Source: Ancistrus triradiatus
Lineage: Eukaryota > Chordata > Actinopteri > Siluriformes > Loricariidae
Reading direction: 5' to 3'
Length of the DNA: 64,000 nt
NCBI GenBank assembly: GCA_025084515.1
Contig: JAJAGP010000340.1
Location: forward strand, 1 to 64,000
Positions 1 through 15,700 of the stretch are shown here, one piece after another (positions within the stretch are counted from its first letter, which is position 1; each line of letters begins with the position of its first letter). The position numbers were made by a program, and so were the translations under genes. The notes beneath the pieces were generated by a model. It searched no databases, was not told the origin of the DNA, and saw only the letters and a program-made list of their open reading frames with translations.

Positions 1-190
1 ACAACAGCCTTTGTTCTACTAAAAGGGCTCTCCACTAGATTTTGGAACATGACTGTGAGGTCGGCTTCTGATGTTAGACAATAAGCCTTGGCTCACTTGG
101 CATTCCAGTGCATTTTCAAGGTGTCTGTTAGGTTATGTGCAGGCCAGCCAGGCTCTCAATCAATTACCTGTGTTTAAGCACAACAGGGCA
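1..190 (+). repeat. Fragment of a Tc1/mariner-type nonautonomous element
   Basis: The text acaacagcct ... cactagattttgg ... gtgaggtcggcttctgatgt recurs at 7,729-7,810, where it lies inside an element starting with the fish-wide terminal motif gacaaaagtttgtggacacc. The left end is outside the window. Confidence 0.6.
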
Positions 191-615
191 GAAAGCTGAG
201 GAACTGACATGTTGGAAGCACATACCTCTTAATGTGTCATATTGAGAGTCACTGGGGTAGCCATACAAATCATTCTACTGCCTCTGTTTGGCTATATATG
301 CTCCATATTATGTCCACAAACTTTGGGCGATATAGTGAACACTGTAGACGTGACTAGCAGTATTTTTGGATATGGTAATTTAAGATGCACTTCAAACAAA
401 GTAACCAAAATACTTGAACACTGTAATTGATTTTCAGCAGAGACCGGCTCCTAAAAAGACAGTTTGCTGGCAGAGAAATTAATACCAGTGGCTAGACAGC
501 AAGGGTTAGAAGGCAGCCCTGTTAGCTTTTACTGTTTTTGATAATTATGTACTATATTGATAACAATGTTGATGGTATTTATTATTAATATACTAAACTT
601 TGTGTTGTAATGCAG

Positions 616-703
616 GGGCATGAGTCCTGCAGAAGCTGAGATGAACTTTCTGGAAAATGCTAAGAAACTGTCTATGTATGGAGTTGATCTTCATCATGCC
701 AAG
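616..703 (+). CDS. epb41l1: epb41l1 exon: end of FERM F2 lobe
   Basis: The exon starts with one base completing the previous codon and then reads [20 protein letters not shown] and YGVDLHHAK, the conserved end of the FERM central lobe in 4.1 proteins. The acceptor is tgtaatgcag and the donor is gtacac. It exits in phase 0. Confidence 0.95.
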
Positions 704-3700
704 GTACACACATGCATCTACACACTTCTACACCAGGGTTAGAGGGTGTGGTTAGAAATACACTTTCTGCATCTGCAGAAACCTATTCAATGTATTTAAA
801 CCAGGACTGTCAAAGTTACCATGGTAAAGATAACACAATAATATTTATCACTGATTTTTAAAATGTTTTTAAATGCATTTTCTTATTGACTATCGCCTTC
901 ATTCTGTACACTATATTAGTGGTCGTCTGATTAATTGGCCAGCTGATTTATGGGGTCGATCAATGCCATTTTGAGACCTTTTGAAGCCAATGCCTGTGCA
1001 CATGGGGCCAATATTAAAAAATAGTGGAGAAAAACTTTCCTGCATTACAGTTTGCAGCTCATAAACTGGGACTACTGAGTGACTAAAAACAGAGATGCTG
1101 AGAGAACGTTCAGTGAGGGCAGGGCCATTTATAAGGAGATTAAAACTTTGTTTTCAGCATTACAACTTCCTGCTCTTAACTGGAACTGGAATTAAAAACA
1201 AAAAGAGGCTGATACCATGTGCACTACTCTAGCATTACTTTTTGCAAGTATTTACACATTTTCGTTTTTTCCCCAGAAACAAGAAGATTCTGTTGTCTGG
1301 TAATGAATGTTGTTGTTAAGTGCAATAAAACTTTTTATTTATTTTTTTATTTATAATAAAGTCAGAGTGCAAACAGATACAGTGCATTTATAGATTAAAT
1401 AAATGTTCATGTATGTGCAGCAATAAAATAATGGTGATATCGGGCATTATATATCGCCATCGGTCACCCTACTTTCTAAATTTCGGCATCGACATTGACA
1501 TCGGCCATTAAAAAAACCCATGTCGGCTGACCCCTATGCTATATAGATTACTATTAGCCAAGAGGGAAAAAATTTGGATGCTCCTTTATATGCATTTCTC
1601 ATTACTGTGTGACAGCAAATTCCATCACATAAACACACTAACACACTCCATTGCATTGCACATGAAATAATAAAGGTACCTGATAAAATTATAAAGGTAC
1701 CTGATAAAATGAATATTTTGCTTTAGAAGGGTATAGTTCTGGCAATACTAACACCTTGGCAACCCTCCTTCAGAGAGTTGCACTGAAATGTTGTGATGCA
1801 GCAAACGAGATAAGAAATGATGACAATTATATGCATTAATGGATAAAATAAATGCATTTTGTTGAAGCTTTTATTGTCTACTTTTGGGGCTGTGTAGTTC
1901 TATTTTAAAGGAAGATCTATTTATTTATGGTTCTTAATTAACACAATAAAAATAGTAAGAATAACGCAAATATTTGAATCATCTGACAACCATAACTTAT
2001 ATACATTTTACATAACATTTAGTCATTTAGCAGTCATTCTGCTGTCAAGTCTGAACAGATGTTTCTTAAGGATTTGCATATACACACAGGTAGTTGTATC
2101 ACCAGGCATTTTGTGATGTTCATTAATTTTATTTAGGTTAAAATGATGTCCATATGAAGACTGTGCTATACAGCATGCTTGTTTCAGGCTACATGTGCAA
2201 TATTTATTGTATTTTATTTTATTAACAAAGCAACATAAAGATAACCTTGCTTGTATAACCCCTTTCATATGTTTAACATAAAAAAAATGAAAGATAATAT
2301 TAGTTTTGCTGCCTTGTTTTGTAATGCAAATGAGTTCTTTGTGACCTATAGATATTGACATATTTAGAACAAGCTCGCAAGTGCCATTTATTAAGGACTG
2401 TAGGACTGGAAAGTTGCATTAAAATTGTATAAGGCGAGTGGCTGCACATTAGTAACTCACTTCAAAGACTTTTATTAATACCATGGGGGTGTGCACACAA
2501 TTTGGCTGTAGGGAAAAAACAGTGAAAAAGTTTGAAAACTTTAGATAAAAATAATTAAACAGGGCTGTTTGTGCCAGTCTCCTTAGAATTGTATTCATTG
2601 TTAAAATGTCTGTTTTTGTGTGTGCTGTGTATTTTTTGTGCATGTTTTACAGGACTCTGAAGGCATTGATATAATGTTAGGTGTGTGTGCCAGTGGCCTT
2701 TTGATCTACAGAGACCGCTTGCGTATAAATCGGTTTGCCTGGCCTAAGATCCTCAAAATCTCTTATAAGAGAAGCAACTTCTACATCAAAATCCGGCCTG
2801 GAGAGGTAGAGAAAAAGGTCTTTTGATTTTTTTTTTCCTCAAGGTTTTTTTCTTAGATTCTGTTCAGATAATATATGCTTAAAGCATTTATAATCGGTGT
2901 ATGTAATTATAGCTAAAAGCTTGGAGAGGGCCATGGATTTTTTTTTTCCGATCTATAATCATGTACACAATTCAGTTTAATGTGGCCATGGATAAAAAAA
3001 ATGAATGGTCATAGAACCATAATGGGTGTACATTTCCTCTATTCACATTGTCAGTGTGCTATTTCACACTAGAATTAATAATATTGCTCCCAACTTTGGT
3101 GAATATGTACGCTCCCCTAAAGATAACATCTATTGGAAGAGCTGACTGTGCATCTGTTGCTCTGGAGCTACAACTCATGTGTAGTTCATAACTGAATATG
3201 AATAGAGGGTCTTTAATTAAAGCATACTGTAGCTTTTTATAGGGGATCTCTTAGAGAGCAAATCTGCTATTGTGAGCAAAATGAGCCTAAGGGAAAAATA
3301 AGGGTGCATGGCCTTTACCTTCATCAGTATGCTGATTTGGATCAACTCATAGTTTTAACTATAAAGTTTTCCAGTGATGTGAAGTAAATACAATTTAATT
3401 GCAAGAAGAAGTTTGTAAGCCCTTTGGAAATGCATGGATTTCTACATCAAGCATGAATACAGCCTGACCTTTATCCAAACAATAATAACAGACAAACTCG
3501 TCTTGCCTACAGAGACAATTGTACTTCTGTTATTGTGAACATTGATTAATCGTTCACAACCCAGGTTGGAAAAAAGAACCTGAAACTTGTAGAATTTCAA
3601 TTATCAGCAACATTTACAGATACAGATTTCATGGTGGGCCGACATGCGATATTTTGACATTTTATGATGGGAATCCGATAGTAAGCATAAAGAGAATGGC

Positions 3701-6700
3701 AGGAGAATGGTGACATGGCAGGAGTGATGAGCGATGGGAAATGCTCTGGTAATCATTTTGTTTTTCATTTTCAACACATTAGTCAATAAATTACCTTAGA
3801 TATTCAGTACTCATTATAATACTCTCTTGTGCTCGATTTGGAACTCTGCAGTGTGTAACATAGGGAGTTCTCCCATACTCCTGGTGGGAGTGATGAGTGC
3901 TGGGAAATGTAGTGAGGAAAAGCCATGGTCACAGTTCTGTACAGTATTAAGCATGTGGAAGGCATGTTACACTAAAATATATACAGTATATACAGTGGTA
4001 CCTCGGTTCTCGGTGTTAATTCGTTCCAGATGGCTTATCGAGAACTGAAAATGAGTACAGAGAGAATTTTTCCCATAAGGAATAATGTAAATTGAATGAA
4101 TCCGTTCTAGACCACCAGAAAATCCACACTGTATAAGGCATTATATGCAGTAATGGTGTTGTATTGTGCAGGTGCTCCCTGATTTACAATGGGATATGTT
4201 TAGACAAATCCATCATAAGTTAAATGTGTCATGAACTGAGGAGTTTAAATGTATGAGTTAAATGTATGTAAGAAGTTAAATCCTATGAGTGTTGGGTAGA
4301 GCCTTCTATACTGTGAAATAGCGGAGATATTGAAAGAATATTATGATAAGTATTGATGAGTAAGTTCATGTTTAAAACACCTACATTAACCTACAGTTGG
4401 CCAAAATCATGAACACAAAGCTTATTTTGTAATGAAGTGTTGATAAATCTAATGTAATTTAGTGAGTAAAGTATTGAAAGTGAAAGGTAAAATCAAAACA
4501 CTTACTATTGATGAACTCATGAGTGCTAGCATAGCTGCTAATGCTAACTGCAGCCTGTGTTCTGGAGGATTCAGATGGCTGATTCAGTTGGCTGTCAAGA
4601 CGATCCTTTTTGGGTTAGTTGAGACTTATTTGCACTAAGAATACAGTACTGTAGATGTAAAAATAAATAAAAACACGATAAATACAGCGCAGATCTTCCC
4701 TACTGTGAGACTGAATCACTGAATCCCTGTGTACTGAACCGTGAATCATGAATCGAGTTTCAGCTGAAATGAATCGCATACATGTTTAAGCAAGTGCGCT
4801 GAGTACCGGGCAAACGATGAGAATTGAATCAATTTCTCTGGTCAAAATGCTTCGAGAACCGAATTCAACGATTTCCGAGGTGGTCGAGAACCGAGGTACC
4901 TCTGTATTAAATTCCATGGACAAATTCAACTTCCGATGGATTTATCAGAACGTATTCCCATCGTAAATCGGGGTACCTGTACTGTAGCTGGTGCTCAGAT
5001 GGCACAAAGGTCTAATGAATTTAAAATTCTACCAGTGCCTTCTGACCAGGTTGGGTGTTGCATGCAGACACAATTGGCTGTGACCAAGGGAGGAAGGTCT
5101 GGACAGGGGATCATCGCCTGACACTGGCATGGCCCTGAGATGGTGTGCCATCCAGTCCAGGGCACATTAACACATGGCAGGAAAAGGGGTTAAAATCTAA
5201 ATAAAAAAAATCCTCTATCTGCTGATCAGACTGGCTCAACTGTAAGGAAAAGCTTCGACAACATTGCAAATGGGTTGAGGCATGAATTCTGACTTGGTCA
5301 TTCCAAATAACAAATTTTCCTCTTTTTAAACCTTTCTGTTGTTGACTAACTTATCTTTTGGAAGACTACCCTGACAAAGATGAAAGTGACCCAATCAGCT
5401 GTGGTTTTTGCTATGGATTTCTAGAAGTGGAAAAATGAACAGAAACATGATTTAGAGATCCGTACAGGGTTTTTACTGTTACCCTTGGTTACCTTTTTAC
5501 CTCCAAGTAGCAACAGCTGTGTAGAGGATTTGTCTTGACTAACAAAGCAAACACCCTTCGGCCTCTAAATGGTTTTTGTAACCTTCTCCAGCTTCATGCT
5601 TCTCTACAAGCATTTCTCATCTCAAGGTCAACTAAAATTAGTTTTGATTGTTTCACAAATCTTTCCTGAGATAAGCAGAATTGGACACGGTGTGCCTTTT
5701 TATAGAAATCCATCTGTTCCAGTGGGTTCACAAACCTTTCTGTACACCTCTGCATTGAGCTTAGTCAATGTGCATGTCTGTGTATTGCTGACAGGAACGT
5801 TTGCACAGCCGTATATCACCATGTAGTTCTATAATAAAGCATGCAGCTTTCTTTGCACCTATTTGACCACACATGTAGTAACACCCTTTGCACATATACA
5901 CTCCCCTACACCTCCAGTATGAACAGTTTGAGAGCACCATTGGCTTCAAGTTGCCCAACCATCGAGCCTCCAAGCGCTTGTGGAAGGTCTGCATTGAACA
6001 CCACACCTTTTTCAGGTAGGCTTTCACTAGCTCACCTCCCTAATCACCCTTGCACTGTGCTTTCTGTTTATCTTTTCATTTTTGAGATGAATGGAGTTAT
6101 TATTCAGTGCAGCATCCTTCAGACTGTATCCTGCCAGACAGTTGTTTGTGACTATAGGCTATATTGGTGCACTGTTTGTTTATTTATTTATTTTAAAATG
6201 CATCTCACAGTAAGAGCCTGACAGACATTTCAGAGAAATGTGGTCTTAAGCCTGAGCCCATTCTGTGTCCAGTTCAGTTTTCACTCATTTTCTCTTAACT
6301 TTTCTTAAAAATAGAAAACAAAATTGTACAAAAAGTGAGTATCATTTTCATCTCGCTATTTTCCCTGCTCTTTCTTATAGGTTGGTCTCTCCTGAACCCC
6401 CACCCAAAGGTTTTTTGGTGATTGGCTCGAAGTTCCGCTACAGTGGGCGGACCCAAGCCCAGACGCGTCAGGCAAGTGCATTGATTGACAGACCAGCGCC
6501 TCAGTTTGAGCGATCTGTTAGCCGGAGGTACTTACTCTCGCGCAGTCTTGACGGAGGTATGTTTTATGGCTTTTATGAGAACACAAACGAAACGGTACTA
6601 TGTTTGTATAATGTTAAGTAACGCCCATTCACATAATAGGTCCATGATCGGAAAAGGTTATGATCCTTACTATTAAGCTAATTAATCTATATAACCCATA

Positions 6701-9700
6701 TATTACCTTGCCAGATAGCTGTTGTAGCACAGCATTAGCAATGCCACATGTAACCGCACAGCCTCTGGTGCAGAAAGTTTTATTAAACACAGAGTTTCAT
6801 TAAAAGCATGCGGCATCAGCGTGAGCAGACTGAATCCTGAACAACATTTGACTGGGGTTGCGCTTCTTACAAGCACCGAGATGATGATGATCTTGATGAT
6901 GAGCAGGTGTTACTCCTCAGGTGAATTGCGTGCCCTTAATCTGCACCCCGCAGCACGAGAACCGTGCTTGGATCACAGTACAGCTGCAGATTAGCTTAGA
7001 TTCTGTTTGTGTCGGAAAGCTGAAGCACCATAGGGGGAGAAACAAGCAGAGTAAGAAGCACTGCAGAGTAAAAAATGCACCAGAGGTAAATGCACAGTTC
7101 TATTTCTGAAATATCTGCTCACGTTGTGAATACAACAAGAAATAAGGTGCGCTGTCACATAAGCCTCTCATATAAAACTTTCTCATTCTATAAGAGTGTG
7201 TGTGTATGTGTGAGAGAACGAGCTAGAGGAGCTGAGCGAAGCAATGTGCAGCACACAGATTTACAGTGAAATGATTTTACCTGTCATGTAAGAAAAAAGG
7301 ACATCAATATGCATTTTTTATTGTTGATATTAAATAAATCAAGTGTATGGCAAACAATGCAGTATCTTGGCTGTTTAGCCAATACCAGTATACATACTGG
7401 TATATATCCCATATGACATACAGTGTTCCTTTTTCACAGACACAGTACAACACTGCTCTCCAAGTACTGTTCATTCCCGAAAATTATTTTTTATGAGCAA
7501 AATATCCTATCTTGTTCCAGCATCTTGAAAACCTCACCTACTTTCCGTTATGTCAGCCTGATATAATGGTGAATGGGATTGGCTTGTTAACTGACTACTG
7601 GGCTTGGATTTGCCTTGCCACTTGTTTACCTTCTTCATACACTATATAGACAAAAGTTTGTGGACACCCAAATAAAATGCATCCAAAACATGGGTACTAG
7701 TATGGAGATTATCCCCAGTTTTGCAGCTACAACAGCCTTTGTACTTCTAAAAGGGCTTTCCACTAGATTTTGGATCGTAACTGTGAGGTCGGCTTCTAAT
7801 CTTAGACAATAAGACTAAATGGGGTGTCAGTACAAGCCTTTCGACTCCCACTGTTTGTCTGTTGAGAATCCAGAAATGTGTGCTTTATATTATGAATGTG
7901 TCCCAAGTGAGTGTTGCAGAGCTCAATAATTAGAAGGGGTGTCCACAGTCTAGGGTTAGGGTTACTTGTCTGAGCAAGCCTTACTGATCACTGGTTGTGT
8001 CCGTAACATAAGACAAACAAAAGCATATTTCCTTTCATTTCTATGGTTTAATAATTTTTGTGTGGCTCTAAATAAAATCTCAGAGTTTTATATGACTGTC
8101 TGTTACCATCAGCTTCTGCTCTGGGAGACACAATGGAAAGACTTTCCCAGCTCACCTCCAGTGAACCTGTACCTAGCCTGTCCAGAGATGATCTGGACCA
8201 GGACTACATGGACCACAGTCAAGACCCGGATCTAGACCCAGATCAGTACTATATGGTAGACAAGCGATCAGAGAGGGATGCAACTCCTTCAAAAACTGTG
8301 GAGTTGAAGGTACAGTACAGCAAGTAATGATTATTAACCATTAGATCCATATCTAATTAAAGAAAAAGTCTTGGCCCGATTGTTTTATAGATTTAAAATG
8401 TACTCACATTTGTGATGATCAATCCTGCTTACAATGCCATCTACAAAACTGAAATAGTGGTATCTGTTGTATTTTTGGCCACTGGGCAGTGTATGTACCG
8501 GATAAACTGGTTCCCTGTGTATCACAGGGATGCGTTAATATGTATTTATGATATAGAATACAGCTTTTCAAAAATGAAAGGGCTTCTTTTCAGTGATCGA
8601 GCTTGGCAGGTGTCAGTCAATTGTGAGTCTGGGCTAAACAAAACCCTCAGAACAGGCCAGGTAAGCAAAACAAGTTCATAAATTATTCCAGGTATGACGA
8701 GATTAGACTTTGATCCCCTCAGGGAAAAATAATAATTAATTTATAACTAACTTAATGAAATTTTACATGTTCAAGATAAACACATAGTGATACTTTTATA
8801 TTTTATGTAAATATAAACAAAAACAGGGTGGTTTGTTAAAAAAACACGTTAGCTCTGTTTAAGTATTATTAGTAGTGGCATATGAATTGGGAATGGTTCT
8901 GTAGTTTCAGCAATTGCTCGACACAGTGACACACTGACCAAAGTGGTGAGAGCTGTGGCCTCACAGCTCCAGTTTTGATCTCACTCTTGGAGTGTGGAGT
9001 GAGCAGCGCATGTTCTCCATGTGTTTCCGTGGGTTGACTCGGTGTTTTCTGATTCCCACCCACATTCCAAAGACGTGTTAAGTCAGTTGGTGTCCCTAGA
9101 GTCCCATTGTGAGTGATGCAATGGATTGTTGTCCTATCTAGGGTTGGTTCCCACCTTGTGCCCTGTGCAGCTGCTCTCCACAACCCTGAATTAGATTAAG
9201 GCCATGTCCACACGTACACGGGTATTTTCTAAAACGGGGATTTTCAAATTCGTCGCTGTCAAGAGCAGTGCCAAACCAGCAGTCCTATATGCCGGCGAAG
9301 CAGCTCAGTCAACGACAACAGCAACGTCCTATGCATACAACATTTTCTCGCCATTCGTCTTCAACAACCACTTCGTTTTCAAAGCTGTCCCACCAACGAG
9401 AGGTCCGATATATAATGTATATATATTTTCTAGATTAGATTCAACTGTATTGTCATTACACATGTACAAGTACGACGCAAGGAAATGTAGTTTAACATCT
9501 AACAAGTTCAATAAGCAGCAATGTGTCGAAATGTACAATATTGTCCACATGTACAATAAATTAAAAAATATATAAATCGGCTCACAATCAGGAACCGGCT
9601 CCCGTCGTTCATTTCAAAGAGCCGACTCTTAGAGCCGGATCGGTCGCGACCGACACATCACTAATGGATATAGTAGTGACCTCCGTAGCGCATTCTGACG

Positions 9701-12700
9701 CCTCTGTTCTTCAGTGTAATGAAAAAGTAATAATTGTACATTTATTTGTAGATTTGTAACAAGTTCGGTGTTACAGCTGGCACTATTTTGGCTACGCATA
9801 TATTTTGGCTATTGCACAAAATCGCCTCATGTAAACAAAGGAGATAACGGCGCACAAAGTGACGTTTTACAAGCAAGAAACTCCGTTTCCCCAGTCCACA
9901 CACGACAACGTGGAAAACGGAGTTTCCGAAAAATCTTCACCCTGGAAGGGAGTTTTCCAAAAAAAAAGTCCGTTTTTCAGTACCTAAAACGCCGTTTTCG
10001 TGTGGACGAACGGTCAAAACGCATAGGAAAAAGCTACGTTTTTAAAAATACCCGTGTTCGTGTGGACAGGGCCTAAGTGGGTATGAAAATGAATGAATGA
10101 ATTAATGAGTTTCAGCAATTGAAGACTTATGGGATGTTGATGTAAAAAAGCAGATGTTTACATTTAAAATCGCAATGTTAACACCAGACTAACACTCATC
10201 TCTGACCTTGCCTTCACTTCCAGTTAAAAATGTAATCCATCCCCTCTTAAGCCTCTTTCTCTTGCCACTCCTTTCATGCTGCTCTTGGCTCAGTTTTAAA
10301 TATGTTCCTGTGGCTGCTTTTCCACCAGACAATACAGTGTAGTTTGGTATCAAAATCTAGAACTATCTGTAATCCGGTTGAGTACATTGGTTCATTACAC
10401 ACTGTATATTTTTAAATGTGAAAGTAGTTTTAGTTTTCAGTAGATGTCCATGGCATGACTTGTAATAGGTATTTGAACCTTAATAATATTCAAATAGACT
10501 GACAACAAAATACTTGAATATGGTTTGATCGGGCAGGTAGTGGACACACAATAGGTTCTATAATGTGACTGTATACACAAAGGCCTAACAAGCTAATTAT
10601 CTTGCTCAAGGACCCAACAGTGGCAGCTTGTCAGAGATGGGATTTGAACCCTGGACCTTTTGGTCCACAGTCCAGTTCCCATCAATGTCATTGTCCCATC
10701 AATGGAGGCAAGTTGTCCTGGCCCAGATGCAGCAAAATAGGAAAACCATGATCCTACCATCACCATGTTTTCACAGAGAGGATAAACTTTTCATGCTGGA
10801 ATGCAGTGTTTTTTTCTCCAGACATGTTGCCTCTCATTTAAACCAAAAAGCTCTATTTTGGTTTCATCTATCCACACAATGTTTTTCTGATCGCCTTCTG
10901 GATTGTTCGTGTGCCAGGTTATGGATGACCATGTTCTTTTTGGAGAGTAGTGCCTTTGTCTTTGCAACCCTTCCATTGTTGTTCAATGTTCTCCTGATGG
11001 TAGACAATGTGAGAGACACCTGTTGTTACTTAGAAGTAGAGCTGGGTTCCTGTGTGACCTTGCAGATTATTACACACCCTTGGAGTGATCAGGTGATCTC
11101 TGCAGTTATGAGTAGCACATTAGCAGAGTCCAAAGTGTTTAGAGATGGTTTTGTGACCTTTTCCAGCCTGATGAGCATCTACAACCACAGAACTTCAGCT
11201 TATTTGTTTGTATCGTGATACACCTCCACATACAGTATATGCGGTTTGAAGAGCAGACCCTGATAGATCCCTGTTCTTTAAATACAACAATAAACTCACG
11301 CCTGATGATTGTTATCCTACTGATTGAAAACTCCTGACTCTAATTACACCCCAAATTGAAATCTAATCCTAAACGTTCACATACTTTTGCCACTCACACG
11401 TATGTAATATTGGATCATTTTCCTGAATAAATAAATGACCAAGTATAGTATCAATGTATTATTTATCTAATTAGGTTCTCCTTATCTACTTTTAAGATTT
11501 GTGTGAAAACCCAGTGATGCTTTAGCTCATACTTATACAGAAACAGAATATTCTAAACGGTTCACACACCTTCAACACAGCTGTATCTGTTTTTTCTGTG
11601 GATAAACAAATATAAATTTCAGAACATCCTTGTGATGCTGCGTCTTAAGCCTCAAGAATATGACAATTTAAATGAGAAATTGGCACTGGCTGAAAATCAC
11701 TACATGACTACTGAAGATTACTGTGCTGCAGTCACTGCTGTGTCTGGTATTACTGAACGCTCTGCTTTAAATCTAGGTTTTTGTTCAGTACACCTCATAG
11801 CCTTGCAAATTAAATTCAGTGTATGGGTCATTTGAAAATTGAAAGCATGACAGCGTATGGGATCATGGGTTAGTAATCTTACTCTCGCTGCTGCACTGTC
11901 TGGAGGAAAAGTGACATTTCTGTAGCTGTTTTCTTCATTTCTCCCCTCATTAAATTAACTTCCAGACATTTGCCTAATGTTTAATATTTTCTGCTGTTAT
12001 TTGTTCTATGAATATACCTATTTATTTAACCCTTTCCTGCTTTCTACTAAATGTTTTTTCCCCTCTATTCTCTTTCTGGCAGAGAGAGGAGCCAGGCTCT
12101 CCTCTAGACTCTAAGGCAGAGGTATTTTATGGTGTCTGCCATCTGTCTGTCTGTGTGTCCGTCCAAGTATCTGTCTTTTTGTGTAGATGATAAAAGCATG
12201 ACTTTGAAGTCCTTAAGAGCAGTCAGATCATCATTCCTAGCCATTTCACAGATCAAGTATTGGGCGTACATGATATATCATGACACCTAAATCTGTGAAT
12301 GTGTTCCAAGATGAAAGTCTTATTACTTTTTCATTTTGCAACATTCGAACGGGTTAACCGTTAAAATCTTGATTTTTATACTATTTAACAAGCCTACCAT
12401 GTTTGAATCATCTTGATGCTCATTACTTGATGTTTTGGTTTGTGCTTTGGTGGAAGAGAAGAGCTGAAACAGATGGTGCAGAAATGGCGGAGTGGTTTGA
12501 GCATATTGCCAAATTAGTCACTTTTAATGCCATGTTGATTTAGCGAGTCACACGAAAGGCATTCGATTTCTTTCATCATTAAATATGCTAGCGATTGGTG
12601 TCACTGGATTGGGTTCATTGCTTTTTGTCATCAATTGAACTTGTAAATAATGCAGTAGCATTTGGATCAGTGTATTTGGGGAAAATGTCCCCACCTTCTA

Positions 12701-15700
12701 CACTCTCTTCAGTTCCATGGCTGACTTCAGTGTGTCTGTATGTAAGATTTGCTCTGTCTGTTTGGCTGCCTGCCTGCCTTTTAAATTCAACCATGCGCTG
12801 CCTACTTGTCTTCACTCTCAAACCTGTCTCCCCTCTGCCTCCACCTCGCTGTGCCTTGTCCTGCCTCGCCTTGCACCATATCTCACCCCATCATCCTTTT
12901 CCCCAGTTGGACCAGGACTTGGCCCCTCGCCATAAACAGGAGGTACTACTTATGGCACATCCACTGCCCCAGCTGTACTGTTTGTCTGTTAAGATTTTTT
13001 TATAGACAAATTCTCTTGTCTTACTTATCTTCCAGTGCAAGTTCTGAAAACTGGGACAAAACAGAACTCCATTACCTGCACAAGCATGCATTATGTGTTC
13101 ACATGCACTGTGTTTTTGATTGATAATGTAAAGGTTTCATTATAAAAGACAGATTTTTCATTATAAAAGATGTTTCAGGACACAAAAGTAGCTGCACAGT
13201 TTGTTTGTTAAAAAGCTTGGGAAATCTTTGGAGTTATCTGGTTTTCTGCACCCAAGTGAAACTAATAACACAGAAACACTTTTCATCATTATTAAACACA
13301 TTGATTAATCATTCACAATCCAGACTTTTAGATGTGCTCTATAAGAAATCTTGTTTGCTCTTCTCCTGTAGGATCTGTTCATGTAAACTTTGATTAAAAC
13401 AAATTTCAGAGCATTTCAGAAACAGAATTATAGAAACCAAATCATCATCAATAGTCAATTATAAAAATAATTGACTATTGATAGTTGACTATTGACTAGT
13501 CAAAAAATGAATGTCACTGTCTATGCGCATGCTAATTTGGCTTAGATAACCTCAAATGATGACTTGCAGGGAAACTTAATTCTACAATGTGAGCCAAGTC
13601 TACCTACAAAGTAATAGACCATTTTCTGGCAAAGGAGCAGAGACATGGTTCAAAAAAGACCAAATGGACTTGAGAGTTTGGTGTTTACTGTATACATAAG
13701 AAATGAGTGATCCTGCTTTGTTGAACGGTTGGATTTGTGGATTGTTTTTGAACACATTACCTTAGAAGGCCTGCAGTGAGCCCTTGAACTTTGTCTTGCA
13801 ACAAAATAATGAGCAGATTGACAACCTGAGATGCTCAGGAGGTGTAGAGGCAAGTTGCTGGCCCACCACCATTGAGACTTTGGTGGGAGTCACAGTGGTA
13901 GCTTACAAGTGGGCTGTAAGGTTGGCATGTCTGAAGTAGAGGAGGCCAGCCAGGGGGATAATCCCCCAGCATTGCAACAGAGAACCTTGCCAGAACCTGC
14001 CATGTACTGCTACCCTGTCCAGGGCATGCTTCTGCCTGTTCCTGAAAAATAAGCTTTGAACTCCCTGGCATTCCTGGCCAGGATAAGCAGGATCAATCCA
14101 ATGCAAAAACAAGAAAACAAAACAAAAAAAGAATGGTTAAAATGTTAAGTCAGAGAACAGACATTAAAGCTGTTTAGATGGTGTGGCATGACTTGAAGCA
14201 GGGGTGAGTCTAGGGTCAGAACTTTAGGGGTGCTGAACACCCAATGAGACCAGCATGTTTTTAAACACAAACTGTACATTTTAACATACTTTTTGGGCTA
14301 TCATTCCACAAATTACTGTCACTTGTGAAGGAAGAACATCTGACTTTTTGGTAGGGGAAACACTGTGACTGGAAAGATACCAACAAATCTGAGAAAACTT
14401 CCATTAATGCTCAGCCTGGGAGCTACAAAGCCATCACTTGGATCATACCATTTGCAAGGCAAGGGGGGATTGCTTTTAAAATATTTTTTTAACCCATATA
14501 CTTTCTGTGATTTTAACATTTTTCAGCTCACCAGACACAGATTCCCATTAAAAAAATACTATTCTTACCAGTGCTTGATCACCCCTGATAAGGGGCTACA
14601 CATGCTAATGACCTCAAGAGAGCGTTACATCCCCCAAATCCCAGAATGGTTTAAAATTTGTTGTGCCTATTAGCAGCCACAGAATGTTATTGCTGTTAAT
14701 GTACGTTTTACCAGTTATTTAATAAGGGATGACATGCCAGTGTGGATTATGTTTGATTAACCAGGGTGTTGAGATGAAAAGTACATGAATGTATTTGTCT
14801 ATAATTTATCACTTATCACTTTGATAAGGATGAGCAATTCATGCAGAAATCCATGTAATGCCAAAGAAACCATAAACATTTATTTACAACTTGAACAGAA
14901 ATCATAAAAATATATGAATATATGTAAACAGCGGATCTCCATTGTTTCTCAGTAGGTATTGGATACCTATTTAACATGCAATTCAACACTTTGTGAGGCT
15001 TTCTTTCTTGATGAATTCATTTTGCAGCAGTTTTTGGATAAACCAGAGGACGTATTACAAAAGCATCAGGCAAGTATCAACGAACTGAAGAGAGCGCTGA
15101 AGGAGCCCAATAGCAAGCTCGTCCACAGAGAGAAACGACTGTCTGTGGCCTCGTCTGGCAGCACCCCGGAGAAAAAACCTGTGAGTTTAAGAGGATTATG
15201 AGCCTGCAGTTACATTTTTAGTTTAACAACATATTTAATCTTTTAATCAGATGAAGCAATAATATTTGACAGTAAGCTTTATTCTTTGAAGTTTGCTCAA
15301 GGTGGGCGAAGTATTTGATTGATAACTTATTCTTATAATTCTTAAAGTTCCATTTCATATGGAAAAAGAGTTTTCTGTTTAGAAGACTGACTTGGGAGTA
15401 GACAGAAAGGCATCTTTCAATTTAAGTAGCATACCTGTATCAGTCTATATATCACAACTTAGTGATACAGAGTGCAGAGACAACACACACAAGCCATTGA
15501 AATTGTTCGCTCTATATTGATATATAGGCCACTGAGGAGCCCATGTTTAATGAGAAGCAAGATGGTTGTCATAGAGACCTGACCCTCAATACAAATGAGG
15601 AAAACAAGAGCCCTGCTAGACTAGACCTGTCATTCCTTCAAAATGAAAGAGAGGAAATGAGTGGAAAAACCTGTGTGACTCATGGTGGCACAATGGAAAG

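Noticed and set aside
10628..11218. A 196-codon ORF on the + strand
   Set aside because: It is the antisense of a degenerate Tc1-like transposase and the adjoining SINE.
12595..13005. A 136-codon + strand ORF
   Set aside because: It is intronic, Cys/Leu-rich from pyrimidine-rich DNA, and in a different frame from the true 36-nt exon inside it.
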